From: Phytohabitans suffuscus
GTDB lineage: Bacteria; Actinomycetota; Actinomycetes; Mycobacteriales; Micromonosporaceae
Direction of reading: 5' to 3'
DNA: 64,000 nt
Assembly (NCBI RefSeq): GCF_011764565.1
Contig: NZ_AP022871.1
Location: 10,044,320-10,108,319, forward strand
In this document: positions 8,520 through 16,686 of the stretch, in pieces
Numbering within the stretch: position 1 is the stretch's first letter
Layout of the letters: every line of letters begins with the position of its first letter
Notes under the pieces: generated by a model
What the model saw: the letters and a program-made list of their open reading frames with translations, nothing else
Databases searched by the model: none
What the model was told of the DNA's origin: nothing
Translations under genes and position numbers: made by a program

Positions 8520-9193
8520 CGCTGCAACTTGTAGCCCATGCCGCGCACCGTCACGAGGTGTCGCGGCGCCGCCGGGTCGTCCTCGATCTTCTGGCGCAGC
8601 CGCCCGACATGCACGTCGACGAGGCGTTCGTCCCCGTACGCGTACTCCCAGACCCGCTCCAGCAGCTGGGCCCGGGACAGCACCCGGCCCGGGTGCTCGG
8701 CCAGCTCGCACAGCAGGCGGAACTCGGTGCGGGTCACCGCCACCGCCTCGCCGCGGACGGTGACCTCGCCCGCCTCGGGCCGGATCTCCAGGTCGTCGAA
8801 GACCAGGGCGGGCACGGCGGCGACGGTGCTGGCACGGGCCCGGCGCCGCAACGCGCGCAGCCGCGCGGACAGCTCCTTCACGGCCACCGGCTTGACCACG
8901 TAGTCGTCCGCGCCGGCCTCCAGCGCGGCCACGATGTCGTGCGTGTCGTCGCGGGCGCTGACCACCACGATCGGCACGGAGTCGCGCGCGCGGAGCTGGC
9001 GGATGCACTCGTAGCCGTCCACACCGGGCAGCATCAGGTCGACCAGGACCGTGTCGGCCGGAGCGCGCCGCTGCTCGCGCAGTCCCTCCTCGGCGGTGGC
9101 CGCGCCCCGGACCGTGTACCCCTCGTCTTCGAGGCCGAGCGTCAACGACAGCCGGATCCGGTCGTCGTCTTCGATCAGCAGCACCTGTTCCAT
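8516..9193 (-). CDS. OmpR-family response regulator
   Basis: 225 residues from the ATG that gives MEQVLLIEDDD; longer upstream frames are not receiver-like. The receiver domain has acidic pocket EDD at residues 8-10, phosphoacceptor Asp52 in VDLMLPG and the conserved Lys in VVKPVA. The C-terminal winged helix carries TRTEFRLLCELAEHPGRVLSR and DVHVGRLRQKIEDDP. First gene of the regulator-kinase-lipoprotein operon. A TGTCA direct repeat 61 bp upstream is shared with two other signalling genes in this window, so autoregulation is plausible. Confidence 0.93.
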   Translation of the reverse strand: MEQVLLIEDDDRIRLSLTLGLEDEGYTVRGAATAEEGLREQRRAPADTVLVDLMLPGVDGYECIRQLRARDSVPIVVVSARDDTHDIVAALEAGADDYVVKPVAVKELSARLRALRRRARASTVAAVPALVFDDLEIRPEAGEVTVRGEAVAVTRTEFRLLCELAEHPGRVLSRAQLLERVWEYAYGDERLVDVHVGRLRQKIEDDPAAPRHLVTVRGMGYKLQR

Positions 9194-9253
9194 ACCCAAA
9201 TCATGCCCAGCGCTCCGGCCGCGAGGTGTCTCGCGCGTGCCGCCTGCGCGGTT

Positions 9254-9272
9254 TGTCACGCGACTGTCATGA
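9254..9272 (+). promoter_or_regulatory. TGTCA direct-repeat box, copy 1
   Basis: TGTCACGCGACTGTCATGA holds two TGTCA half-sites 11 bp apart, the helical spacing used by OmpR-type regulators. It lies upstream of the response-regulator gene that starts at 9193 and overlaps the end of the radical SAM gene. A 26-bp stretch around it matches the copy at 16588 in 24 positions; a third copy lies at 20892. Confidence 0.55.
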
Positions 9273-10772
9273 AGCCTTCGCGACGGTGCGCCTCTTCGCC
9301 TCGATGTACGACGCCGGGTTGATCTCGTCCCACGCGCGGTTGCGGATCTCTTCCAGCACGTGCCCCGGTACGAGGGTGCCGGTCATGTTGGCCCGGTAGA
9401 TGTTCATGACGTCCGGGTCGAAGTCCTCGGTGAAGTGCCCTTCGGCGACCGCCTTGTCGTAGAGCGCGGAGCCGGGCAGCGGCACCACGACGAAGAAGTG
9501 CGTCGCGTCCAGGCCGTACGAGACGTGCTCGCGGGCGAGGTCGAGGGTCCGCTCGATCTCCTCCATCGTCTCGTCGGGGTATCCGAGCATGTAGTTGCCG
9601 TAGATCCGAAAGCCGTACTCCTTCATCGCGATGATCAGCGACTTGATGTCGGCCATCTCGATGTTGAGCTTGTTGCTCGCGTACTTGCGCAGGATCCGCA
9701 GGCTGCCCGACTCGAACGGCAGGTTGATCTGGGTGAACCCCGCTCCGGCCAGCGCCTCCAGCACCTCGTGGTCGGGCTTCCAGCGCTTGAGCAGGTGGAT
9801 GATGTTGATGCCGTTGAGGTCGCAGATCCTGAACCCCGACCCCTGGATCTTGCGCAGCAGGCGCAGCGCCCGCCGCTTGTCGCCCAGCAGCGAGTCGTCC
9901 TCGATGAAGACGTCCTGCACGCCGAGGTCCTTGAGCATGTCCAGCTCGGCCAGCACCCGCTCGTCCGACTTGATGCGGAACTTACCGATCGGCCCGCTCA
10001 GGCTCCCCTCCTGCTCGCCGGAGATGTGGCAGTACGCGCAGTGGAACGGGCAGCCGAGCGAGGTCATCATCTGCGCGTACCGCAGCTCGACACCGGGCTC
10101 GAACAGCCCGGAGTGCGGCCGGGCCATCGTCCAGTACCGCTGGTTGGGCAGCAGGTCCCACGCCGGCATCGGCAGCTCGTCCAGGTCCCACACCACGTCC
10201 TGCGCGCGGGCCGGGTTGACCCTGGTGGCTCCGCCGGCGTCGACGAACGCCACCCCGTGGATCGCCGAGAAGTCCGGACGCGGCGACCGCCGCACCGCGT
10301 CGACGATCTCCAGGATGGTCTGCTCACCCTCCGACAGGCACACCAGGTCGAACCCCGCCGCGAAGAAGCGCGGCAGCCGCGACCGCGCGTTCACCCCGCC
10401 GGTGATGAGCACCTTGTCGGGGTATGCCGCCCGGATGAGCCGCGCGCAGCGCAGCGCCATCGTCTCCTGGTCGGTAAAAATCGACGAGATAGCCACGATG
10501 TCGTGGTCGGCCACCGCACCCAGGATCCGCTCATCGCTGACGCCCGTGCGCAGGTAGCCGCTGGGCAGCATCGTGGGGTTGGCGAACATCTCCTCCAGCG
10601 GATCGTCGCCGTCACCGACACAGGCATCGAAGATCCGCACGTCCACGCCGTGCGCCCGCACCGCGCCAGCCAGGTTGGGATAGGCGAGCGACGCGTTCGG
10701 CTTGTTCGTCGCCCCCGGAGGAGACTGGACCGGCGGAGATAGCAACAGCACGCGAACATCGCGAAGAGCCAT
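9267..10772 (-). CDS. B12-binding-type radical SAM protein
   Basis: 501 residues from the ATG (a TTG two codons earlier is also possible; no clear ribosome site). The N-terminal 165 residues resemble the cobalamin-binding fold of class B radical SAM enzymes (VLLLSPPVQSP, GVDVRIFDA, ITGGVNA). The iron-sulfur motif is CxxxCxxC at about residues 241, 245 and 248 (CPFHCAYCH), followed by VFIEDDSLLGDKRR and INLPFESGS, typical of SAM-barrel strands. Such proteins act as methyltransferases or in hopanoid, lipid or secondary metabolism; the substrate cannot be read from sequence. It stands alone, with no maturase or peptide gene beside it. Confidence 0.85.
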   Translation of the reverse strand: MALRDVRVLLLSPPVQSPPGATNKPNASLAYPNLAGAVRAHGVDVRIFDACVGDGDDPLEEMFANPTMLPSGYLRTGVSDERILGAVADHDIVAISSIFTDQETMALRCARLIRAAYPDKVLITGGVNARSRLPRFFAAGFDLVCLSEGEQTILEIVDAVRRSPRPDFSAIHGVAFVDAGGATRVNPARAQDVVWDLDELPMPAWDLLPNQRYWTMARPHSGLFEPGVELRYAQMMTSLGCPFHCAYCHISGEQEGSLSGPIGKFRIKSDERVLAELDMLKDLGVQDVFIEDDSLLGDKRRALRLLRKIQGSGFRICDLNGINIIHLLKRWKPDHEVLEALAGAGFTQINLPFESGSLRILRKYASNKLNIEMADIKSLIIAMKEYGFRIYGNYMLGYPDETMEEIERTLDLAREHVSYGLDATHFFVVVPLPGSALYDKAVAEGHFTEDFDPDVMNIYRANMTGTLVPGHVLEEIRNRAWDEINPASYIEAKRRTVAKAS

Positions 10773-11368
10773 GGTCAAATGCTATCGAGATTTAAAGCAA
10801 CAGCCAAGGGTACACAGCTCACATGCGCCCAAGACGGGCACTACGCTACCTTTCTTTACACTTAGATAGATTCGAGCTACCGCGACGTCCGCGGTGGTCC
10901 GGACCGTTGCTCCCGCGGCCTCACCCTCCGCGTCCGCGAGGGCGGTGGCCGTTCGGCCTCCGGCAGGGTGCCCTGTCCTGCCGCACCATCCGCGACCTCC
11001 TGGCCGCGATCGACGGGCCGTGGCCAACGACCGTGCGACCGATCGATGCGGATGGCTACGATCAGCCGATGCCGAGGAAGGCCGGCTTCGACCCTCCTCG
11101 GCATCGGTTTCTCCGCTGAGCTATCGCTCCAGCATCCTGGCCGGGCCAGGTTTCGCGGCTGGGGCCGCATGCTCATCTCCATCTCGGTACCGCGTTCGAC
11201 CCTCCTTTCTCCTTCGCCGTCTCGCCCCTCGGGGCCGACGGTCTCGTACCGGCCCCGAGGCGCAGTGGGGAGGTGGAATCAGGGCTCGGGGACGGGTGCT
11301 GGCCGTTCGTGGAGTTGACGACGGCGGCGCGGGACCTCCGCTGGGTCATTCCCTCGCCCGGGGCAGTG
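10773..11368. other. Intergenic region with one hairpin
   Basis: No convincing gene. The left end has an A/T-richer stretch (CTTTCTTTACACTTAGATAG around 10850), possibly a promoter region for the radical SAM gene. A perfect 13-bp inverted repeat at 11066-11078/11095-11107 is listed separately. Frames of up to about 116 codons exist on both strands but show no family features. Confidence 0.45.
11066..11107. terminator. Perfect 13-bp hairpin
   Basis: CCGATGCCGAGGA pairs with TCCTCGGCATCGG across a 16-base loop. No U-tract follows on the minus strand and only a short TTT on the plus strand. It lies about 260 bp downstream of the leftward Hsp20 gene pair and could end that transcript. Confidence 0.4.
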
Positions 11369-11677
11369 TCAGGGCGGCGATCGTGGGTTGTTGCCGGCGG
11401 CGTCGGGCGGGCGCCCGTCGTCTGCTACCGGTGTCGGCGAGGCGTTGGGTTGCGGCTGGGCGGGTGCCGGCTGGGAGGGTGCCGGCTGGGCGGCGGACGG
11501 GGCGGGTGGCGCCGGGGGCTCAGGCGGATCGTCGAAGCTGGCGCCGATGAGGGCGTCGAACTCCGCGCGGACCAGATCGGGGTCGCCGCAGATGAGTTCG
11601 GTGAACGCTTCGTCGAAGCCGCGGTCCCACTCGGGGGACAACGCGGTGCCCGCCTGCGCTACGGGATCACTGGTCAT
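11369..11677 (-). CDS. Small acidic protein with a Pro/Ala-rich tail
   Basis: About 102 residues from the ATG giving MTSDPVAQAG (GGTGGTGACC upstream); an in-frame start seven codons earlier is less likely. The first half is an acidic helical segment (WDRGFDEAFTELICGDPDLVRAEFDALI); the second half is low-complexity Pro/Ala/Gln. Small proteins with the D-AF--LI--DP-L-RAEFD pattern are common in actinomycetes but have no known role. It is 63 bp downstream of the Hsp20 stop on the same strand, so it may share its heat-responsive transcript. Confidence 0.6.
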   Translation of the reverse strand: MTSDPVAQAGTALSPEWDRGFDEAFTELICGDPDLVRAEFDALIGASFDDPPEPPAPPAPSAAQPAPSQPAPAQPQPNASPTPVADDGRPPDAAGNNPRSPP

Positions 11678-11740
11678 GCCGGTCACCACCCGCCACATCC
11701 GGTCTTGCTGGGGAGGGAGCTGACCTGGCGAACCGCCAGG

Positions 11741-12187
11741 TCAGCCGGTGATCACCTTCTGCTCGGTGCGTTCCCGCCCGGCCACGCTGATCTTGCGGGG
11801 CTTGGCCTTCTCCGCGATCGGGATCCGCACGACCAGCACGCCGTTGTCATACGCGGCGTCGATGTGGTCGGTGTCCAACGCGTCGCCGAGGAACAGCTGC
11901 CGGGAGAACACGCCCAGCGGGCGTTCGCTCAGCTGCACCGTGGCCTGCTCGCCCAGGTCGATGGGGCGGCGCTCGGCGCGCACGGTCAGCACGTTGCGTT
12001 CCACGTCGATGTCGATCGCGTCGGCGTCCACCCCGGGCAGGTCGAACGCGATCACGAACTCGTCGCCGTTGCGGTACGCGTCGGCGGGCATCGCCGTCGG
12101 CCGTGACCAGGTCCCGGTCGCCGGGACGCCGAACAGCTGCTGGGCGATCCGGTTGACCTCGGTGAAGGGTTCGCTGCGCATCAACAT
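11741..12187 (-). CDS. Hsp20/alpha-crystallin small heat-shock protein
   Basis: 148 residues. The start is the ATG after CAGGAGGTGGGAACC. The alpha-crystallin domain runs from about residue 38 (MPADAYRNGDEFVIAFDLPGV) through DIDVERNVLTVRAERRP to the G-x-L motif NGVLVVRIPIAE. It would act as an ATP-independent holdase, assembled in cytoplasmic oligomers. It is divergently transcribed from the HSP18-type regulator, with tandem palindromes in between that are the probable operators. Confidence 0.93.
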   Translation of the reverse strand: MLMRSEPFTEVNRIAQQLFGVPATGTWSRPTAMPADAYRNGDEFVIAFDLPGVDADAIDIDVERNVLTVRAERRPIDLGEQATVQLSERPLGVFSRQLFLGDALDTDHIDAAYDNGVLVVRIPIAEKAKPRKISVAGRERTEQKVITG

Positions 12188-12247
12188 GGTTCCCACCTCC
12201 TGCGGTCTCGACTTGGTAGTCAATGCGCGATACCGTCTTTCTAACAC

Positions 12248-12290
12248 GTCATCGCGCCGATGACAAGAGGTTTGTCATCGGATGGATGAC
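12248..12290. promoter_or_regulatory. Tandem GTCATC palindromes between hsp20 and its putative regulator
   Basis: Two inverted repeats of the same half-site occur 26 bp apart: GTCATCGCGCCGATGAC (12248-12264) and GTCATCGGATGGATGAC (12274-12290). They lie in the divergent promoter region, 61 bp from the Hsp20 start and 15 bp from the regulator start. They do not resemble the HAIR sequence bound by HspR (CTTGAGT-N7-ACTCAAG) nor CIRCE. Confidence 0.65.
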
Positions 12291-12304
12291 GTAGTGGAGG
12301 ACGG

Positions 12305-12967
12305 ATGCTCGACACACCTGCCACCGGTGCGGGTCCACCGCCGCCGGACCGTGATCTCGCCGAAGTCGCTGCCGCGATCACCGCCACCGCGCGCACGGCT
12401 CAGCGGCCTACCGCCGACCGGCCGCCGGTCACCGGCGCTGACCTGCTCGATGCCCTGGTGCTGCTGCGCTGGGCACAGACCGAACTGGCCGGCCTCGAGC
12501 CGGTCCTGATCGCCGCCGCCCGCGCCGCCGGGGTCTCCTGGCAAGCCCTCGCACCCGCCCTGGGAGTGGCCAGCCGCCAGGCCGCCGAACGCCGCTACCT
12601 GCGCAGCGCCGCAGCCCCCACCGACCAGCCGGACGCCACCCGCGACGACCGCGTCCAAGCCGAACGCGACCGCCGCGCCGGCGACCGCGCCGTCGCCCAA
12701 TGGGCCAACGACAACACCGCCGACCTACGCCGGCTCGCCGGCCAGATCACCGCCCTGACCGACCTCGACGACGCCGCCACCGCCGACCTCGCCCAACTAC
12801 ACCAGGCCCTCGGCGACACCGACGCGACCGCCCTGCCCGATCTCCTCACCGCGACCCACCAGCACCTCCCCGACCACCCCGACCTGGCCGCACAAGTCGA
12901 AACCATCACCGACCGCACCAACCAGATCCGCCGCCAACACCCACGCCGCAGAGAGGAAACCGCCTAG
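12305..12967 (+). CDS. HSP18-type transcriptional regulator
   Basis: 220 residues, ATG after GGAGGACGG. A Pro-rich N-terminus leads to a helical region with a helix-turn-helix at about residues 74-99 (AAGVSWQALAPALGVASRQAAERR). Then come a charged helix (RDDRVQAERDRRAGDRAVAQW) and a long helical C-terminus probably used for oligomerisation. The arrangement matches a protein group annotated in Micromonosporaceae as HSP18 transcriptional regulators, always beside a small heat-shock gene. It is divergent from Hsp20 here. Its stop codon TAG is formed by the first bases of a palindromic insertion, so the last few residues could be altered from the ancestral protein. Confidence 0.8.
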   Translation: MLDTPATGAGPPPPDRDLAEVAAAITATARTAQRPTADRPPVTGADLLDALVLLRWAQTELAGLEPVLIAAARAAGVSWQALAPALGVASRQAAERRYLRSAAAPTDQPDATRDDRVQAERDRRAGDRAVAQWANDNTADLRRLAGQITALTDLDDAATADLAQLHQALGDTDATALPDLLTATHQHLPDHPDLAAQVETITDRTNQIRRQHPRRREETA

Positions 12968-13130
12968 GGCCTGTGTCAAAGAGTTTGTCGGTGCGAGCCG
13001 GAGTCCAGGTGGCGTCAGGTGGTGGCGGGCGCAAGGTCGCATACCGGTGTCGTATGCGGCCTTACGCCCGACGCCGCATGGCGCCACCTGGGCCCGGCGC
13101 AGCCCGGCAAGGAATTTGATACAGGCCCTA
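12965..13130. mobile_element. 166-bp palindromic MITE-like element
   Basis: The left end TAGGGCCTGTGTCAAA and the right end, read from the other strand, TAGGGCCTGTATCAAA, begin two imperfect arms of about 80 bp. They stay clearly alignable through CCAGGTGGCG, GGCG-AAGG and CGCATAC to the centre near 13047. TA is present at both borders, as for elements moved by IS630- or IS427-group transposases. There is no coding content. The left border sits exactly on the stop codon of the HSP18-type regulator. It could also fold into a strong hairpin and act as a terminator. Confidence 0.6.
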
Positions 13131-13145
13131 AGCCGGGTGTCCCGG

Positions 13146-13586
13146 TCACCGCCCGCGCGGGGGTCGCGTGTACCTGGACGGGGTCCGTGGCCCGCTCCTC
13201 GCGGCCGGCCGGCGGCGGGTGCGGCGCGGCGGGCGGGTCGGGGTGCACCACCGGGTCGTCACCGTGCCGGCGGCGGGCGGCTCCGCGGTGCCGGGCTGGA
13301 GCTGGAGCAGGGCGCGGATCAGCGGCGACGTGCCGCGCACCGCCAGGCCCACGCCGGCCGCGGCGCACGCGTGGTTTCCGGTGACGAGGCTCCCGACGCC
13401 GGCCTGGTCGACCTGCTCGACGCCGGTCAGGTCGACCACGATCGCGTCCGGGCGGGGCGTCCGCCCGGCCTCGGCGGTGATCGCCGCGCGGAGGTGGGAG
13501 GCGGTCCGATGATCGAGCGTGCCACGCAGGGCGAGGACGACCGGGCCGCCGTCGAGCGGGTGCAGGTGGGCGATCGACAGCGTCAC
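13146..13586 (-). CDS. STAS-domain protein (anti-sigma antagonist type) with basic tail
   Basis: 146 residues from a GTG (VTLSIAHLHP). The STAS fold spans about residues 8-105: VVLALRGTLDHRTASHLRAAI, DAIVVDLTGVEQVDQAGVGSLV, then GVGLAVRGTSPLIRALLQL. The usual phosphorylatable Ser/Thr after the Asp of the DSxG loop is replaced (DQAG), so regulation by an RsbW-type kinase is doubtful. The last 45 residues are Pro/Arg-rich and end close to the palindromic element. It is downstream of the ABC exporter and probably a separate unit, because a strong hairpin lies between 13741 and 13774. Confidence 0.75.
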   Translation of the reverse strand: MTLSIAHLHPLDGGPVVLALRGTLDHRTASHLRAAITAEAGRTPRPDAIVVDLTGVEQVDQAGVGSLVTGNHACAAAGVGLAVRGTSPLIRALLQLQPGTAEPPAAGTVTTRWCTPTRPPRRTRRRPAARSGPRTPSRYTRPPRGR

Positions 13587-13740
13587 GCCGCCGCCCGGAC
13601 GCGTGCGCGCGCTCGGCGGCGCGGTCGCGTGACCGGGTGCCGCGCCATGCTCAGCCTCCTCGGAACCGCCGACCAGACTTCCGGCGCACCTGCGACCAAG
13701 GTAAGCCGCCGCGCTGGTCGGCGCAACGCGTCCACCCGGG

Positions 13741-13774
13741 TCGCGGGCCGGCCCCGGACGGGGCCGGCCCGCGA
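13741..13774 (-). terminator. 15-bp perfect hairpin after the ABC exporter operon
   Basis: TCGCGGGCCGGCCCC pairs with GGGGCCGGCCCGCGA across a 4-base loop, beginning 10 bases after the permease stop. GC-only stems without a U-tract are common actinomycete terminators. Confidence 0.75.
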
Positions 13775-13783
13775 CGGCGACGG

Positions 13784-15361
13784 TCAGTAGCCGAGGTCGC
13801 GGCGGCGCAGTCCGGCGTAGCCGCCGGCGGCGAGCGCCACGGCGAGCAGGCCGATCACAACCAGCGGTGCCACCGTCCAGTCGTCGATCGGGACCTCGGG
13901 CGTGTGCGCGAACGGTGAGCCACGCCGCAGCCATCCGGGGATGTCGAACGAGTCGGCGAACAGCGCTATCACCGCGCAGTACGCGACGGCCACCCACGCC
14001 AGCGCCGCGGCGGCGCGGGGCAGCCAGCCCAGGCCCAGGACCGCGACGGCGGTGACCAGCAGGACGGCGGGCAGGTAGCCGAGCGAGACACCGACCATGC
14101 GCGGCACCTGCCCGGCGTCGGAGGTGGCCAGCCCGTACGCGAGGCCCTCGCCGAGCCCGGCCGCGGCGAGCACCGACGCGGCGCCCCCGGCGGCCACGAC
14201 CAGGTGGCTGCCCAGCCATCCGGCGCGGCTGGTCGCGGTGGCCAGCAACGGCTCGGCCCGCCCGGACGTCTCCTCGCTTCGCGCGCGCAGCGCGGTGACG
14301 ACGCCGTACGCGGAGACGATCAGCGCCAGGGTCAGCGCGGTGAACGCCAGGTACGAGTCCACGACGTCCGCCGCGCCGCCGGGAAGGTACTCGGCCACCG
14401 CGGGGTTGTCGGCCACGTACTGCTCGATGCTGTTGCCGATCGAGCCGTAGGCGACGCCCAGCAGGAAGAGGCCGGCGGCCCACCCGGCCAGGGCACCGCG
14501 CTGCAGCCGCCACGCCAGCCCGAGTGACGAGCCCAGCGCCGCCGAGGCGGTGGCCCGTCCCGGGCGGGGCCGGACCAGACCGGCGGCGAAGTCCCGCCGC
14601 GCCAGCAAGGCCATCGCCGCGACCACCAGCGCGGCGGCGACCGCGACCGGGACCGCCAGCGGCCACCAGCGGTTGTCCACGTACGGGAACGTCCGCTGCG
14701 CCCACCCGATCGGCGACACCCACGACAGGGCACCGTTTCCGATGTCGCCGGCGGCGCGGAGCACGAAGGCGGCGCCGATGGCGAGGGCCACCGCGCCGTA
14801 GGCGGCACGGGCGTTCTCGAACACCTGGACCGCGACGGCGGTGAGCGCGGCGAACACCCCGCCGACCGCCGCGGTCGCCGCGCCGAACAGCAGCGACCCG
14901 GACACCGGCAGCCCCGTGCCGGCCGCGGCGGCGAACACCAGCGCCCCGACGGCCAGGTTCGCCAGACCGGCCAGGACCAGCGCGGCGGCCAGGGTGGCGT
15001 GCCGGCCCAGCCGGGCGGAGCGGACCAGCTCGGCCCGGCCGGACTCCTCGTCGGCCCGGGTGTGCCGGCCCACGAGGAACATGCTCATCATCGCGACCAC
15101 TATGGACACGTACGCGAGGATCTCGAAGACCACCTCACCGCCGATGTTCTCCAGCAGGCGGGTCGGTCCGCTCATCGCGATGACGGCGGTGTTGCCGCCG
15201 ATCGTGCGGCGCAGGCTGGCCAGGTCCTCAGGCGTGCCGTAGAGGCCCTGGCTCTGCGTGGACTGCACCAGCACCAGCAGCGTGGCGCCCAGCAGCCACC
15301 AGGGCAGGGCCAGCCGCTCCCGGCGCAGCATGAAGCGCAGCAGCCCACCGAGCCCGGTCAT
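13784..15361 (-). CDS. ABC exporter permease
   Basis: 525 residues with about 12 hydrophobic helices in two similar halves (for example WWLLGATLLVLVQST at the N-terminus, VVFEILAYVSIVVAMMSMFLV, and GWAAGLFLLGVAYGSIGNSI at the start of the second half). This is the size and layout of the bacterial two-half exporter permeases that pair with a single DrrA-like ATPase. The start overlaps the ATPase stop (ATGA). Substrates of this group include antibiotics and polyketides; none can be assigned here. Confidence 0.88.
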   Translation of the reverse strand: MTGLGGLLRFMLRRERLALPWWLLGATLLVLVQSTQSQGLYGTPEDLASLRRTIGGNTAVIAMSGPTRLLENIGGEVVFEILAYVSIVVAMMSMFLVGRHTRADEESGRAELVRSARLGRHATLAAALVLAGLANLAVGALVFAAAAGTGLPVSGSLLFGAATAAVGGVFAALTAVAVQVFENARAAYGAVALAIGAAFVLRAAGDIGNGALSWVSPIGWAQRTFPYVDNRWWPLAVPVAVAAALVVAAMALLARRDFAAGLVRPRPGRATASAALGSSLGLAWRLQRGALAGWAAGLFLLGVAYGSIGNSIEQYVADNPAVAEYLPGGAADVVDSYLAFTALTLALIVSAYGVVTALRARSEETSGRAEPLLATATSRAGWLGSHLVVAAGGAASVLAAAGLGEGLAYGLATSDAGQVPRMVGVSLGYLPAVLLVTAVAVLGLGWLPRAAAALAWVAVAYCAVIALFADSFDIPGWLRRGSPFAHTPEVPIDDWTVAPLVVIGLLAVALAAGGYAGLRRRDLGY

Positions 15362-16284
15362 CGCACCGCCGCCTCGGCCTCGGCGGCCGCCTCGTCGCCG
15401 TAGTGCCGCAGGAACATCTCCTCCAGCGTCGGCGGGGTGCTCGTCAGGCTCCGCACACCCAGCGGCGCCAGCGCGCGGACCACCTCGTCGAGCTCGGCGG
15501 TGTCCACATCGAACCGTGCGTGGTGGTCGTCCACGACCAGGTCGTGCACCCCGGCCAGGGCGTCGATGCCGGCCAGCGGCCGAGCCGTCTCCACGCTGAT
15601 CGAGGTGCGCGTCAGGTGGCGCAGCTGGCTCAGCGTACCGCTCTCCACCGTACGGCCGAGCCGGATGATGCTCACCCGGTCGCACAGCGCCTCCACCTCG
15701 GCCAGGATGTGGCTGGACAGCAGCACCGTACGGCCCTCGGCCTTGAGCCGGTGGACGCATCGTTGAAACTCCGCCTCCATCAACGGGTCGAGCCCGGACG
15801 TCGGCTCGTCGAGCAGCAGCAGCTCGGCGTCCGAGGCGAGGGCGGCGATCAGGGCGACCTTCTGCCGGTTGCCCTTGGAGTAGGTGCGGGCCTTCTTGCG
15901 CGGGTCGAGGTCGAACCGCTCCAGCAGCTCGTCGCGGCGCGCCCGGTCCAGCCCGCCACGCATCCGGCCGAGCAGGTCGATCACCTCTCCGCCGGAGATG
16001 TTCGGCCAGAGGTTGACGTCGCCGGGCACGTACGCGAGGCGGCGGTGCAGGGCCACCGCGTCCCGCCACGGGTCGCCGCCGAGCATGCGTACCGTGCCGG
16101 CGTCCGAGCGCAGCAGCCCCAGCAGGATCCGGATCGTCGTGGTCTTCCCGCTGCCGTTCGGGCCGAGAAAGCCGTGCACCTCGCCGGTGCGCACGCTCAG
16201 GTCGAGCCCGTCGAGGGCCTTGGCACGGCCGAAGGTCTTGGTCAGACCGGCGATCTCGATCGCCGGTCCGTTCTGAACGCTCAC
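15358..16284 (-). CDS. ABC exporter ATP-binding protein
   Basis: 308 residues, DrrA/CcmA-like. Start at the GTG that follows GTGGAG-TGTGAT; an in-frame GTG four codons earlier lacks a ribosome site. Walker A GPNGSGKT near residues 41-48, signature YSKGNRQKV (Ser-x-Gly-Asn rather than LSGGQ, as in many DrrA-type exporters), Walker B LLLLDEPTSGLDP, H-loop SSHIL, and a C-terminal regulatory domain of about 90 residues. It is co-transcribed with the permease. Confidence 0.92.
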   Translation of the reverse strand: MSVQNGPAIEIAGLTKTFGRAKALDGLDLSVRTGEVHGFLGPNGSGKTTTIRILLGLLRSDAGTVRMLGGDPWRDAVALHRRLAYVPGDVNLWPNISGGEVIDLLGRMRGGLDRARRDELLERFDLDPRKKARTYSKGNRQKVALIAALASDAELLLLDEPTSGLDPLMEAEFQRCVHRLKAEGRTVLLSSHILAEVEALCDRVSIIRLGRTVESGTLSQLRHLTRTSISVETARPLAGIDALAGVHDLVVDDHHARFDVDTAELDEVVRALAPLGVRSLTSTPPTLEEMFLRHYGDEAAAEAEAAVR

Positions 16285-16686
16285 ATCACACTCCACTGTG
16301 GAGAAAGGAAGTCCGGCACCGAACCGCGCGCGCCCGCACCCCGAGGGGTTCGGCGCGGCGTGAAAGAAGCCGTGTGGACGAAAGTGCGGCGCGGTCAGCG
16401 CGGCGGGTCGGAGTCCGCCTTACGCGCCGCGGCACACGAGCACCGCATGCGGCCCTGGGGCATGCACGGCACGACGGTCATCACACACACCACTGAGATT
16501 CTGAAGGGAGGTTCAGAGGGTTCTGAGCGAACTGTACCGAATGAACCAGCGGCGGCCCATCCCTCCGGTGGCGCGGCCCGGGTCGTTTGTCACGGGACTG
16601 TCATGAAACCGCGGAGGTACCGCCATGCGGCGCTCCGAGGCTGGACACGGCCCCGGACCATCACGCCCAGCACGCGGAGGTTTCAC
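16285..16686. other. Divergent intergenic region with palindrome
   Basis: No gene. This is the shared promoter region of the leftward ABC exporter and the rightward STAS gene. TCTGAA-N6-TTCAGA (16500-16517) is a clean inverted repeat, followed by another TTCTGA, and could be an operator. A TGTCA direct-repeat box near 16588 is listed separately. Confidence 0.5.
16588..16606 (+). promoter_or_regulatory. TGTCA direct-repeat box, copy 2
   Basis: TGTCACGGGACTGTCATGA, the same 11-bp-spaced repeat as at 9254. It lies 81 bp upstream of the STAS gene start and in the same orientation relative to that gene as copy 3 is to its own STAS gene. Confidence 0.55.

Noticed and set aside
10823..11550. Several frames on both strands
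   Set aside because: Arg/Pro-rich, no family features; the region is treated as intergenic.
12248..12290. Heat-shock operators considered as HAIR or CIRCE
   Set aside because: Half-sites do not match either consensus.
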